In this document: positions 1 to 8,751 of the stretch, piece by piece
How positions within the stretch are numbered: position 1 is the first letter of the stretch
Layout of the letters: each line of letters opens with the position of its first letter
DNA from: an uncultured delta proteobacterium
GTDB taxonomy: Bacteria > Myxococcota_A > Polyangia > Polyangiales > Polyangiaceae
Direction: 5' to 3'
Assembly: GCA_903892415.1 (NCBI GenBank)
Contig: CAITIQ010000444.1
Coordinates: 62,001 to 126,000, forward strand
DNA: 64,000 nt
The notes under the pieces: generated by a model
Seen by the model: only the letters and a program-made list of their open reading frames with translations
The model's database searches: none
Told to the model about the DNA's origin: nothing
Translations under genes and position numbers: made by a program

Positions 1-513
1 GGCATCAACACCTTCGAGGGTGGCTCGTCTTTCTTCACCTGGCTCTATCGCATCGTCACAAACCTGGCGATCGACCTCATGCGCAAGCCGGGCCGCAAAG
101 GCGCCGAGCTGGACGAGTCGAGGGACGTCTCGGAGGAAGCCGAGGGTGATTTCGCTCTCGTCTCGCGAATTGACGGCGCAGACCCGATCGATGTGGTCCG
201 ACGCAAGGAGATGTCAGCCCGCATCGAGGCAGCGCTCGCAGCGCTACCGCCCTACCACCGAGCTGTCATCATTATGCGTGAGGTTGAAGGGCTCTCCTAC
301 GAGGAGATGGCCGAGGCCATGTCCGTGTCGAAGGGGACGATCATGAGTCGCCTCTTTCACGCCCGACAAAAGATGCAGAAAGCGCTCGCTGACGTGTACG
401 CCGAGTTGGATGTCACGGCCCCTCGCGGGGATGGCCGCAGCAAACAAGCCGAGGTGCCGTTGAAAGAGATCGACACCGACCACGATGAGTCTCAGGCGGA
501 AGAAGAAGTATGA
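1..513 (+). CDS. ECF-type RNA polymerase sigma factor, 5'-truncated by window edge
   Basis: The reading frame is open from base 1, so the true start lies upstream of the window; about 170 C-terminal residues remain. Sigma region 2 is visible at once (FFTWLYRIVTNLAIDLMRK), followed by an acidic linker and region 4 with the sigma70_r4_2 helix-turn-helix pattern (ALPPYHRAVIIMREVEGLSY, then GTIMSRLFHARQKM). This is a group 4 (ECF) sigma factor that should direct core polymerase to a small regulon. Its stop overlaps the next start as ATGA (510-513), so the membrane protein that follows is probably its co-translated anti-sigma factor. A short acidic tail after region 4 (about 40 residues) is not typical of minimal ECF factors. 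Confidence 0.93.
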   Translation, partial: GINTFEGGSSFFTWLYRIVTNLAIDLMRKPGRKGAELDESRDVSEEAEGDFALVSRIDGADPIDVVRRKEMSARIEAALAALPPYHRAVIIMREVEGLSYEEMAEAMSVSKGTIMSRLFHARQKMQKALADVYAELDVTAPRGDGRSKQAEVPLKEIDTDHDESQAEEEV

Positions 514-1199
514 AGCCTCCTACTGATCTCGAATGGATGATGTTCCACGACGGTGAACTCGAGCCGTCGCGGCAGGCTGAGCTTCAGGCCCTGCTCGATG
601 GGGACGAGCAAGCGGCGGCAATGCTGCGGGGGATGAACGCGCTCGGGGTGTTCGTCCGGGAAACCGCGGGGAAAGCCAAGCTGCCCGACCTTAGCGACGC
701 GATCATGCAGGCGGTTGCAGACTTCGACCAGACCGAAGCCAAGCCCATCGCGCGAATTGAGCCCAAACCGGCCAAACCCGTGCAGGCCAAACTCGTGCAG
801 GCCAAGCCAGCGGAGGGGACCAAAGCTGCGCAAGTGCTCTCCCTCCCGGCGAAGAGCGCCTCGTCGGCCAATGACAACGGTCGCTTGCTGTTTGGGCTGA
901 CCGGGCTCGCAGCGGCGGCAGCCGTCGGGCTATTCGTTTGGGGCCGCTCCGCGGGCGAGACGCTGGTGGCTCAAGTGCCGAGTGAACCAAGGGTGGCCGC
1001 CGAAGACATAGCTCCGGCCGAGCCCGCAGCACCGACGCTGGCCGCAGCGCCGAGCAAGCCCGTGCAGGAAGAGGATCGCGGGCTGCCGCCGGTGGAGGTT
1101 GCCTCGGTGGACTTTGGCTCGCGAATTGGTGCTGTCTACTACGTAGATGAACCGCGAGGAGGAGCGACCACGACGGTCGTTTGGCTCGCAGATGATTGA
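510..1199 (+). CDS. Probable membrane-anchored anti-sigma factor
   Basis: A 229-residue protein translationally coupled (ATGA overlap) to the ECF sigma factor. The N-terminus has the charged 'FHDGELEPSRQAEL' type of anti-sigma start but no HxxxCxxC zinc motif, in fact no cysteine at all, so it is not a ZAS-type factor. A lysine/proline/glutamine-rich linker (about residues 77-100, with repeated VQAK) leads to one transmembrane segment at about residues 126-144, then an alanine/proline-rich presumably periplasmic tail. Assignment rests on position and topology rather than a strong domain match. The tail could sense an envelope signal; that is inference. Confidence 0.7.
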   Translation: MKPPTDLEWMMFHDGELEPSRQAELQALLDGDEQAAAMLRGMNALGVFVRETAGKAKLPDLSDAIMQAVADFDQTEAKPIARIEPKPAKPVQAKLVQAKPAEGTKAAQVLSLPAKSASSANDNGRLLFGLTGLAAAAAVGLFVWGRSAGETLVAQVPSEPRVAAEDIAPAEPAAPTLAAAPSKPVQEEDRGLPPVEVASVDFGSRIGAVYYVDEPRGGATTTVVWLADD

Positions 1200-1232
1200 G
1201 AACGTCGATCGAAGTGTGTGCTGGAGGCTGCA

Positions 1233-1784
1233 ATGAGAAGTTGGATGGTCGGCGGAATCGCTCTTCTGTGCGCTGCGTTCGCGTCGAACGAGGCTCAGTC
1301 CTTCACGACGGATGAAGCCGCGGCTCAACAAACCAAGGTGGAGCTGGGGAGAGTCGGAGCAGACGACAAGAAGGAAGTGCCGGTCAACGAGGTCCAGGCC
1401 GAGGTGATCGTGCTGCACGCGACCAACGACGGCAAAGGCATCGACCCGAGCATCGGCAAGATTCCCGCGCTCGAACGGCCTCCATTCTCTTCGTACAACT
1501 CCTACAAATTGCTCGAGAAGTACGACCTCAAGCTGCCCAAGGGTGAGGCGAAGGACAAGAAGCTTCCCGACGGTGGCAAGCTCGCGCTGATGTTCAAAGA
1601 GGTCTCGCGCGGCAAGAAGAAGGACGACCCGACGAAGTTCGTCGTCTCAGCGACCATCGAGAAGGCCGACGGCAAGCAGTTCCTCCCGGGCCTCGACGTC
1701 AACGCGCTGAAGGGTGAGTACTTTTTCATCGCGGGCCAAAAGTACAACGGTGGCATTCTCGTCATCGGCGTGAAGATCAACTGA
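1233..1784 (+). CDS. Exported protein of unknown function in sigma/anti-sigma operon
   Basis: I chose the ATG at 1233 because GGAGG (1223-1227) lies five bases upstream; an in-frame GTG at 1218 has no such site. The 183-residue product starts with a signal peptide (MRSWMVGGIALLCAAFASNEA) and then a lysine-rich soluble domain with no cysteines and no motif I recognise. It follows the anti-sigma gene by 33 bases and is probably co-transcribed, so it may be a target of, or a partner in, the envelope response controlled by that sigma factor. Confidence 0.75.
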   Translation: MRSWMVGGIALLCAAFASNEAQSFTTDEAAAQQTKVELGRVGADDKKEVPVNEVQAEVIVLHATNDGKGIDPSIGKIPALERPPFSSYNSYKLLEKYDLKLPKGEAKDKKLPDGGKLALMFKEVSRGKKKDDPTKFVVSATIEKADGKQFLPGLDVNALKGEYFFIAGQKYNGGILVIGVKIN

Positions 1785-1823
1785 CCAGGTCCGCCAATGG
1801 GTGGGCCTGCTAAGCTGCTCGGC

Positions 1824-3125
1824 ATGGCCCAAAGCCAAGGCGAAGTTAGCGTCGAGTTCGCGCGGGCCTTGCTTGCTCGCGCGGAAGAAATCAGCTCCAG
1901 GGCGGAGGAGACCGAGGGCGGCAAACTCCGCGAGCTGCGGCTCGCGCGCGGTTGGGAGCTCGCCGAGCTGGTGTTCAAGCTGGCTGGCGTTGCTGCGGTG
2001 AACGGCCGCGAATGGCTGCCCTCCCCGCTCTTGCTGAGCAAAGCGGTGGCGCTCTCGAGTGCAGCCGCGCTTGCCTCCAATCTTGCGCTAGCAGACCAAT
2101 TTGCAGAAGCGGCCGTACTGGTGGACGACGGCACTTCCGTTGGTCTGCGCATACCCAAAGAACAGCGCGCGATCGATACCACCGACTTCATGCGCGCGGC
2201 GTTCCTGGCCATGGCGGCCGGTGACACGCGCGCGCAAAAAGCGCTTCGCGCAGCGACCGAGGGCGTCGCCGATGAAGCGTTGCGCTCCTTGGTTCCGGCT
2301 CGCGAGGCCGTTCGCGGTTTGCTGAGGCAGCTGCTCGGTGCGACAACAACGCCGCTCACGAGCGATGAGCTGGCGGTAACGCTGGCTGCGACGCCCGAGT
2401 ACTTTCGCAGCCGCATCGAAGAGCTGTTGCTGCCGGTCGTGAATGCGCTGGGCAGCTCCGACAAGCAGGCTGCCTTCACTGCGGTGCTGGCCAAACATCA
2501 AGCTCACTACGAGGCGGAGGATCGACGCGAGGATCTGCGCGGCTTTGTGGCGTGGGGCGCGTTGGCGCTCGCGGGCATGTGGCAGACGCGGCCGACGGAG
2601 CCTTCGCCGTACCTGGCGGAGATCGTCGCGGAAGCGTTCGCACGGCCGATTGCGAGCTTGTCGCTCTCGTTCGAATGCCCGCCGATGCGAGCGCGCACGA
2701 TGCTTGAAGCGAAGACGCGGATGGAGTTCTCGTTCAACGGCGCGGTCGAGGTGCAGCCTCAAGCCGAAGCAAACGTGTTCGAGCTGCGCGTGGCTCCGCT
2801 GTTTGTTGGGCGCTTTACGATCGAGGATGCGAGCGATGAACAGAGCTTTGGTCGCGGTTCCCATTCGCTGCTCGACGCCGGAGAGTTGGTGGTTTTGGCC
2901 GAACAGGCCGTGGCACGAGCGCAGGCTAGCGGAGACCGAGCGCGGGAGCTCGAGCGAGCACGTGCCGCGGCGAACCGAGCGTTAGAGTTGCTCGGGGATT
3001 CGACCGAGCTTTATCGCAACCAAATGACGAGCCCGCTCGGACGAGCTCAATGTGATCAGCGACCGGCGCTGTTCTCGCGCGGTGGGCTGATGGAATTTCG
3101 CGAGCGGATCGCAGCCGAGAGCTGA
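1824..3125 (+). CDS. Uncharacterised 433-residue protein
   Basis: The frame is open from an ATG at 1797, but the ATG at 1824 is preferred: a TAAGCT box (1811-1816) ends seven bases before it, matching the leaderless-promoter pattern seen across this window. The protein is alanine/leucine/arginine-rich, mostly helical by composition, without signal peptide or membrane segment. I recognise no domain. The C-terminal third (residues about 290-380) is more beta-like, and a charged helix with many RE/RA pairs follows. It is monocistronic or heads a short unit with the downstream lipoprotein, which begins 26 bases after its stop. Confidence 0.72.
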   Translation: MAQSQGEVSVEFARALLARAEEISSRAEETEGGKLRELRLARGWELAELVFKLAGVAAVNGREWLPSPLLLSKAVALSSAAALASNLALADQFAEAAVLVDDGTSVGLRIPKEQRAIDTTDFMRAAFLAMAAGDTRAQKALRAATEGVADEALRSLVPAREAVRGLLRQLLGATTTPLTSDELAVTLAATPEYFRSRIEELLLPVVNALGSSDKQAAFTAVLAKHQAHYEAEDRREDLRGFVAWGALALAGMWQTRPTEPSPYLAEIVAEAFARPIASLSLSFECPPMRARTMLEAKTRMEFSFNGAVEVQPQAEANVFELRVAPLFVGRFTIEDASDEQSFGRGSHSLLDAGELVVLAEQAVARAQASGDRARELERARAAANRALELLGDSTELYRNQMTSPLGRAQCDQRPALFSRGGLMEFRERIAAES

Positions 3126-3151
3126 GCGGCGTTCCCAGGCTAAAGACGCTG

Positions 3152-4084
3152 ATGAAGAAGCTACTGCTCCTGCTGTTGGCTCTGGATGGGGCCTGCTCGG
3201 ACAAAGGGTCGCTCCCGGCGGATGGGGAAGGCCAGCCTGGCTCGTCGTCGAAGCTCGATGCAAGCGCGGTGGTGAGCTCCTCAGGCACGCCAGCGCTAGT
3301 CGCCTCCGACGCGCCCGCGCAGCAACCGAGTTCCGCGTTGAGCAACCGGTTTGATGATCGCAGCACCGGGCCCTACCCGCGGCGGCCGTTGGTCCCGCGG
3401 CTTCGAACCGGGGATCTCACCGTCAACGGCGGGATCGCGCCCGAGCTGGTTCGACGGATCGCGCGCCAAAACTTCGGCAGCATCAGGCTCTGCTACGAAG
3501 AGGCGTTGTCGCTCGATGTTGCCGCGGCGGGCAAGCTCACGTTCAGTTTCGTTATCGAGGCGGACGGCGAGGTGAAAGACGTAAAGACCGAGACCGACCT
3601 AAAGGACGCGAAGCTGGTCGAATGCGCGCGCAAGGTGTTCGAGAGGCTCGACTTCCCGAAGCCTGAAGGCGGCCGCGTGGAGGTGCGCTTTCCGGTGCTC
3701 TTCTCCGCGCCCGAGTTTGCCTTCACGATCAACGGCAAACACAGCGACAAGATCCAGGCGGATGACGTGGAGCAGGCGCTCGTGGCTGCGGGCGCCGCGG
3801 TGCTGAAGAGCGGCCCCAAGCCGGGCTTTCCTGAAGCGACGCTGTTCGTGCTCAAGAAGGACGGGCTGGAGCTGAAGCTGACCTTCGACCCTTACGACTC
3901 GCTCGAAGGCGGAGCATCGGGTGAGCAGGTCGGTGCCCGCAAGGCCTCTCGCGAATACGAGCGGCTGGCCAAAGAGGCGGTACTGCTGATCGAGGGTCGG
4001 CTCGTCCTCGCGGCGGAGTGCGCCGATCCCGCTCAGGCGAGGGCGCTACTCGAGGCGATCGCGAAGCCGACCAAGCGAAAGTAA
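3152..4084 (+). CDS. Lipoprotein-like protein with AgmX/PglI C-terminal domain
   Basis: A 310-residue protein. A short hydrophobic leader ends at a cysteine (residue 15, LDGAC), so it is probably a lipoprotein, though the lipobox is imperfect. After a Ser/Ala/Pro-rich linker comes an AgmX/PglI C-terminal domain (TonB-C-like fold) at about residues 87-190: LTVNGGIAPELVRRIARQN, then SIRLCYEEAL, and a conserved second cysteine in LVECARKVF. The same domain occurs in the gene at 47619-49139. In Myxococcus such domains are found in envelope and gliding-associated proteins; the exact role here is unknown. A TAAAGA box (3141-3146) ends five bases before the ATG. Confidence 0.82.
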   Translation: MKKLLLLLLALDGACSDKGSLPADGEGQPGSSSKLDASAVVSSSGTPALVASDAPAQQPSSALSNRFDDRSTGPYPRRPLVPRLRTGDLTVNGGIAPELVRRIARQNFGSIRLCYEEALSLDVAAAGKLTFSFVIEADGEVKDVKTETDLKDAKLVECARKVFERLDFPKPEGGRVEVRFPVLFSAPEFAFTINGKHSDKIQADDVEQALVAAGAAVLKSGPKPGFPEATLFVLKKDGLELKLTFDPYDSLEGGASGEQVGARKASREYERLAKEAVLLIEGRLVLAAECADPAQARALLEAIAKPTKRK

Positions 4085-4100
4085 GAAAGCCTGCGCGCTG

Positions 4101-5015
4101 TCACGCGTCTTCGAGTTCGACCTCGGTCAGCTCGAGATCGCGCAACCAGGTGCGCTGCCTGCGCACGAAGATGCGCGTCTTTTGAACGATACGCTGCGCG
4201 AGCTCGGACTCAGGAACCTCGCCCTCGAGGAACGCCTTCACCTCACGATAGCCAACCGAGCCCATCGCCCGCGTGTCCCCGAAGCCGCGCTCGATCAAGC
4301 TGCGCACTTCGGCGACCCAGCCTTGCTCGAGCCAGCCTTCGACCCGCTTCGCGATCCTGCGGTCGAGCTCCTCGGGCTTACGCTGGACACGGAAAAGCTT
4401 GTGCGGATGGCGTTCGGTCGCGAAGGCGTGCTGCCGATGCCACTCCGATTGCGGAATGCCGGCGACCGCGAACACCTCCAAGGCGCGTGAGACGCGGATG
4501 AAGTCGTTGGGGTTCAACTGCGCGGCGGCGGTCGGATCAACGAGCCGAAGCTGCTCGTGCAACGCCGCTCGCCCCTCGCGCTCGGCGAGCAAACGATGTT
4601 GCTCGCGCAGCTCAGGATTGGCCGGCGCACCCTCGGCGAGACCGCGCACCAAAGCTTTCACCCAGAGGAAGGTGCCGCCACAAACGACCGGCTGTTTCCC
4701 TCGCGCACGGATGTCGGCGATGGCAGCGTCAGCGAGAGCCGCGTAGGCGCCGGCATCGAGTGGGACGTCGGGCTCGTTGAGATCGATCAAGTGATGAGGC
4801 GCGCGCGCTTTCTCTGCGGCCGACGGTTTGCCTGATCCCAGGTCAAAGTACTTGTAGACCTGCACGCTGTCGGCGCTGACGATCTCGCCGTTCCAGCGCT
4901 CACAAAGGCGTATGGCGAGCTCGCTCTTGCCCGACGCAGTTGGACCTACGACGACCCAAAGCTCGGGTATGCGTTGCGGATCGATCTCGGTCCAGCGAAT
5001 AGCGGGTGCGCTCAT
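4101..5015 (-). CDS. miaA: tRNA dimethylallyltransferase
   Basis: MiaA transfers a dimethylallyl group to N6 of A37 in tRNAs reading UNN codons. The 304-residue product has the P-loop GPTASGKSELA near residue 25, the DSVQVYKYFD segment, GGTFLWVKALVRG, and a C-terminal RTWLRD end, all as in the family. The frame extends upstream to 5093, but that would overlap mutL; the ATG at 5013-5015 sits eight bases after the mutL stop and gives the usual length. It is the last gene of a minus-strand unit: membrane protein, mutL, miaA, an order seen in many bacteria for the last two. Confidence 0.97.
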   Translation of the reverse strand: MSAPAIRWTEIDPQRIPELWVVVGPTASGKSELAIRLCERWNGEIVSADSVQVYKYFDLGSGKPSAAEKARAPHHLIDLNEPDVPLDAGAYAALADAAIADIRARGKQPVVCGGTFLWVKALVRGLAEGAPANPELREQHRLLAEREGRAALHEQLRLVDPTAAAQLNPNDFIRVSRALEVFAVAGIPQSEWHRQHAFATERHPHKLFRVQRKPEELDRRIAKRVEGWLEQGWVAEVRSLIERGFGDTRAMGSVGYREVKAFLEGEVPESELAQRIVQKTRIFVRRQRTWLRDLELTEVELEDA

Positions 5016-5023
5016 CGCTACGC

Positions 5024-6808
5024 CTATCGTCCAACACGCTGGCGCAGGTCGCGCAGCGGAAGGCGGCAAAGGATGGGCCGACCATGCGGGCAATGACCCG
5101 CGAAGTCGATCTTGGTCAGCGCACTCAATAGCTCGCGTGCGACCTCCGGAGCGACGATCTCCCCCGCTCGAATCGAGCCGTGACAGGCCATCGTCGCTAA
5201 CGCGAGATCGACCGCCTGCGAGAAGTCCCGACCGCTCTTGCGACCCAGCTCGGCCAGCAAGCGACTCGCGAGCACGCGCGGATCACGACGGGCAAGGATT
5301 TGCGGCACGGCGAAGACGCCCAAACGGCCTGGACCAATCGCGCGGACGTCGACGCCCATCGCCAAGCAGGTTTCACGCAGCTCCTCGGCGGTGCTCAAGT
5401 CTTCGGCGCTGGCCTCGATCACCTCGGGGACGAGCAGCACTTGTTGGGCGACAGTGCGACTTGCGTACTCACGCTTCAAACGATCGAAGGTGACGCGCTC
5501 GGCGGCCGCATGCTGGTCGAGGATGATCAGGGCGTCCTCGGCCTCGCATAACAAGAACATGCCCTTGAGCTGCGCGAGGAACCCCAGCGATTTTGGCATC
5601 GCAGTATCCCCCTCGGCCAGGGCAACCTCGGCCGCAGGCTCATTGGCGCGCGGCGCGTAGAGCGTGGAAGCGAGCTCGCGGATGGCGTTGTCGGGCAAGG
5701 AGCCGCTGCCTTCGAACTGCGGTTTGGCGCTCACTAGCTCGAGCGAACTCGGCCGCTCGAACAAGCTCGCTCGGCCGGCCGCAGGTTCGATCGTCGGAGC
5801 CGTGGTGAAGCCCGCCTGGCCCGAGAGCGCGCTGGCGAGCCCGCGCTCGATCAAGCGATGCGCTGCACCTTGCACGGCCCGACCATCGGCGAAACGGACC
5901 TCCGCTTTTTGCGGGTGAACGTTCACGTCGACGAGTTCGAACGGCAAATCCAAGTAGACGACGCCGACCGGATAACGCCCAGGCTCGAGCACCGAGCCGT
6001 AGGCGTGGGCGATCGAACGGGCCAACGCTCGATCATTGACCGGCCGACCGTTGACGAAGAGCCACAAACTGTTGGCGCCGACGCGAGCGCGCTCCGGCGG
6101 GCTGAGGAAGGCCTCGAGGGTGAGCGGGCCGAGCTGTCCGTGGCAGCGAATCAGTTGCCAGCCGGTCAGCACCTGACGCACGCGCTCCTCGCGATCGCCC
6201 GCGCGGAGGTACTCACGCACTTTGCGCCCGTCACGGTGGAGGCTGAGCGTCACGCCCGGATTGGCCAAAGCGATGCCGTCGAGCACCTCGCTAATGTGGG
6301 CTGATTCGGTGGCGAGCGAGCGCAAGAACTTGAGGCGCGCTGGCACATTGTAGAAGAGCTCGCGCACCTCCACCCGCGTACCGACCGCCATGCCGCAGGG
6401 CTCGACGCGTTGCCCGCCCTGGTTCGTAAGCTTGCGGCCTTCTTGCGCGTCGCGCGGTCGCGAGCTCATCTCGAAGCGGCTCACCGACGCGATGCTCGGC
6501 AGCGCCTCCCCACGAAAGCCGAACGAGCCGATGTGCGTAAGGTCCTCGACTGTGGCGATCTTGCTCGTCGCGTGGCGAATGAGAGCTGTTTCGAGCTCGG
6601 CGGCCGGGATGCCATCGCCGTCGTCGATCACCGCGACTCGCGCGACGCCGCCCCCCTCGATCTCGACGTCCACGCGAGAGGCGCGCGCGTCGATCGAGTT
6701 TTCACACAGCTCCTTCACGATGCTGGCGGGTCGCTCGACCACCTCACCAGCCGCGATCTGGTTGGCTAGCTCGTCCGGCAGGACGACGATCGGTCGCCGC
6801 GCTTTCAT
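5024..6808 (-). CDS. mutL: DNA mismatch repair protein MutL
   Basis: A 594-residue MutL. The N-terminal GHKL ATPase motifs are intact: ELCENSIDA, DDGDGIP, GFRGEALPSI and a transducer domain. The C-terminal domain carries the endonuclease-type signature near residue 431 (DQHAAAERVTFDR) and a late CPHGRP, so this is the latent-nuclease type found in organisms without MutH rather than the E. coli type. The final glutamate of the DQHA-X2-E-X4-E consensus is an aspartate here. The start overlaps the stop of the upstream membrane-protein gene by ATGA, suggesting translational coupling. Confidence 0.97.
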   Translation of the reverse strand: MKARRPIVVLPDELANQIAAGEVVERPASIVKELCENSIDARASRVDVEIEGGGVARVAVIDDGDGIPAAELETALIRHATSKIATVEDLTHIGSFGFRGEALPSIASVSRFEMSSRPRDAQEGRKLTNQGGQRVEPCGMAVGTRVEVRELFYNVPARLKFLRSLATESAHISEVLDGIALANPGVTLSLHRDGRKVREYLRAGDREERVRQVLTGWQLIRCHGQLGPLTLEAFLSPPERARVGANSLWLFVNGRPVNDRALARSIAHAYGSVLEPGRYPVGVVYLDLPFELVDVNVHPQKAEVRFADGRAVQGAAHRLIERGLASALSGQAGFTTAPTIEPAAGRASLFERPSSLELVSAKPQFEGSGSLPDNAIRELASTLYAPRANEPAAEVALAEGDTAMPKSLGFLAQLKGMFLLCEAEDALIILDQHAAAERVTFDRLKREYASRTVAQQVLLVPEVIEASAEDLSTAEELRETCLAMGVDVRAIGPGRLGVFAVPQILARRDPRVLASRLLAELGRKSGRDFSQAVDLALATMACHGSIRAGEIVAPEVARELLSALTKIDFAGHCPHGRPILCRLPLRDLRQRVGR

Positions 6809-7458
6809 TCGTCTTCGCGCAGACGCTCGAGCTCGGCCATGGCCGCCAGATACAAGCGCGAGCGCGGCAAAGAGACAGCAAACGCTGCCGCGAGCAACAC
6901 CCCAACCTGGAGCACGATCAGCTCACCGCGCGTGAACCAATACCAAAAGCTTGGACTGCGGAAGTAGACGCCCTCCTCCGCCGGCAGCTCGAGTTGGCCG
7001 CTCGCCTGGACCACCGAGCTGATCCAAATCTCGCGCACTTCGGCGGTTACGCCATAGGCCACCAGCGCGAACAGTGTGTTCGCCGCGAGCGCCTGTAGAC
7101 TGAAGGAGAGGGCGCCGCGCCTACCGGCGAGCACCATCGCGCTCGCTGCAACAAGCGTCATCGACAACAGCACCCGGGCGATCGAAACCGGCATGGTGAC
7201 CTTCTTGCAAACGGCCACCGCGCGCAATTGCGCCACCACTGCGTATTGTTGCAAAGCCTGCACAGGCTCTGGCGAACCCTTCGCTGTATCGAGCGCAGCG
7301 ACCTCGTCAGGCATGGTTCCTTCACGCAGATACATCACGGTGCCGCAGCCGGAGGTCACCCCGAGCACGCCTGCTACCCACACGGAGAGCATGGCGATCA
7401 CGAGGAACCAGGGCCTCAACTTGCGCACGCTCGAGCGTTGTTCCGGGCCTTGGTTCAA
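6805..7458 (-). CDS. Four-helix membrane protein, unknown function
   Basis: A 217-residue protein with four hydrophobic segments (about residues 14-35, 95-111, 118-137 and 180-198) and a loop of about 45 residues between the last pair. The start is a TTG (7456-7458). A TAGACC box (7465-7470) ends six bases before it, which fits a leaderless transcript better than SD initiation. It is coupled to mutL through an ATGA overlap. I do not recognise a family. Confidence 0.75.
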   Translation of the reverse strand: MNQGPEQRSSVRKLRPWFLVIAMLSVWVAGVLGVTSGCGTVMYLREGTMPDEVAALDTAKGSPEPVQALQQYAVVAQLRAVAVCKKVTMPVSIARVLLSMTLVAASAMVLAGRRGALSFSLQALAANTLFALVAYGVTAEVREIWISSVVQASGQLELPAEEGVYFRSPSFWYWFTRGELIVLQVGVLLAAAFAVSLPRSRLYLAAMAELERLREDE

Positions 7459-7464
7459 GATTCC

Positions 7465-7470
7465 GGTCTA
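7465..7470 (-). promoter_or_regulatory. Candidate -10 element of leaderless transcript (mutL operon)
   Basis: TAGACC on the minus strand, six bases from the TTG start at 7458. It is part of a recurring pattern in this window (see findings). The 99-base gap to the divergent sigma-factor gene has room for both promoters. Confidence 0.4.
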
Positions 7471-7557
7471 TCATGCCTTGGCGTAGGACTCGAGCCGGGC
7501 GCGAACCAACTAGGCAACGACCTACCCTTGTGACATACCTGCTCCTGGAGACTGCCC

Positions 7558-8739
7558 TTGGCTCGAAAACTCACTGACCCCTCAGCGAAGGAAAAGACCT
7601 CGCGGTCGAGCGCCAAGGCCTCGAGTCCGAAGAAGCCTGCGGCCAGCGCACGAGCACGCGAGGCAGACGTGGACGAAGAGGGCGACGGCCCCGAATCGTT
7701 GCGTGGAGACGCAGGTGAGTCGGACGGCGAAGAAGTCGAAGAGGTCGGCGATCGCGGTGAAGTGATCGAGGCCGTTGGTGAGGTCGTCGAAGACGGTGAG
7801 GATGATTTCGACGCGGACCGCGAGGAATCACCAGAATCCGGCCGCACCAGCATGCCGCCCGAGTCGGCGCCGATGAGCTCGGCTGCGCTGTCGCGCAGCG
7901 ATCCGTTGCAGGCCTACCTCCGCGAAGTACAGCGCTACAAGCTGCTGACCGCGCAAGAGGAGCAAGACCTAACGCGGCAATACGTCGAGACCCAGGACGT
8001 GCGTACCGCCGCCAAGTTGGTCACGGCCAATCTGCGGCTGGTGGTCAAGCTCGCGTACGAATACCGCCGTGCGTACAAGAACATCATGGACCTCATTCAG
8101 GAGGGCAACATCGGCCTGATGCAGGCGGTGAAGCGCTACGACCCGTACCGCGGAGTCAAGCTCTCCTCGTACGCGGCCTGGTGGATCCGCGCGTACATGT
8201 TGCGGTTCATCCTCAACAACTGGCGGCTGGTCAAGCTGGGGACGACGCAGGCGCAGCGGAAGTTGTTCTTCAACCTCAACAAGGAGAAGGCCAAGCTCGC
8301 CGCGCTCGGCATCGATCCATCCGCCGACCTGATCGCCGAACGTCTCGGCGTGGAGACGCACGAAGTCGTTGAGATGGATCGCAGGTTGGCGAGCGCCGAG
8401 GCCAGCTTGGACGCCCCCGTCGGTGACGCCGAAGGGCGCAGTGTCTCCCGCATCGACTTGATGCCGTCCGCTAATTTTGGCCCGGATAGCCTGCTCGAGC
8501 GGCACGAGATGGATCAGCTGATCTCCGACCGCCTCAAGGAGTTCCGCAAGACGCTCAAGGGCAAGGATATCATCATCTTCGACAAGCGGATGAGCGCAGA
8601 AGACCCGCTGACGTTGCAAGAGCTCGGAGATGAGTTCGGCGTTTCACGTGAGCGTGTGCGCCAGCTCGAGGCGCGGCTGCACCACAAGCTTCGCGACTAC
8701 TTGAAGTTGGAGCTTGGCGACGCGGTCTCGCGCAGCTGA
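7558..8739 (+). CDS. rpoH: RpoH-family (sigma-32-type) sigma factor with long acidic N-terminal extension
   Basis: A 393-residue group 3 sigma factor. Core promoter-binding regions start near residue 115 (DPLQAYLREVQRYKLL), then region 2 (LRLVVKLAYEYRR, DLIQEGNIGLMQAVKRYDP, WWIRAYMLR), the RpoH box QRKLFFNLNKEK, and region 4.2 (LQELGDEFGVSRERVRQLE). The RpoH box distinguishes it from RpoD/RpoS types. The first 110 residues are Ser/Lys-rich, then very acidic, with no counterpart in E. coli RpoH. The TTG start is supported by GGAG at 7547-7550, seven bases away; the next in-frame ATG (about residue 99) would remove nearly all of the extension. rsmI follows after 12 bases. Confidence 0.93.
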   Translation: MARKLTDPSAKEKTSRSSAKASSPKKPAASARAREADVDEEGDGPESLRGDAGESDGEEVEEVGDRGEVIEAVGEVVEDGEDDFDADREESPESGRTSMPPESAPMSSAALSRSDPLQAYLREVQRYKLLTAQEEQDLTRQYVETQDVRTAAKLVTANLRLVVKLAYEYRRAYKNIMDLIQEGNIGLMQAVKRYDPYRGVKLSSYAAWWIRAYMLRFILNNWRLVKLGTTQAQRKLFFNLNKEKAKLAALGIDPSADLIAERLGVETHEVVEMDRRLASAEASLDAPVGDAEGRSVSRIDLMPSANFGPDSLLERHEMDQLISDRLKEFRKTLKGKDIIIFDKRMSAEDPLTLQELGDEFGVSRERVRQLEARLHHKLRDYLKLELGDAVSRS

Positions 8740-8751
8740 GAGCGAGCAAGC

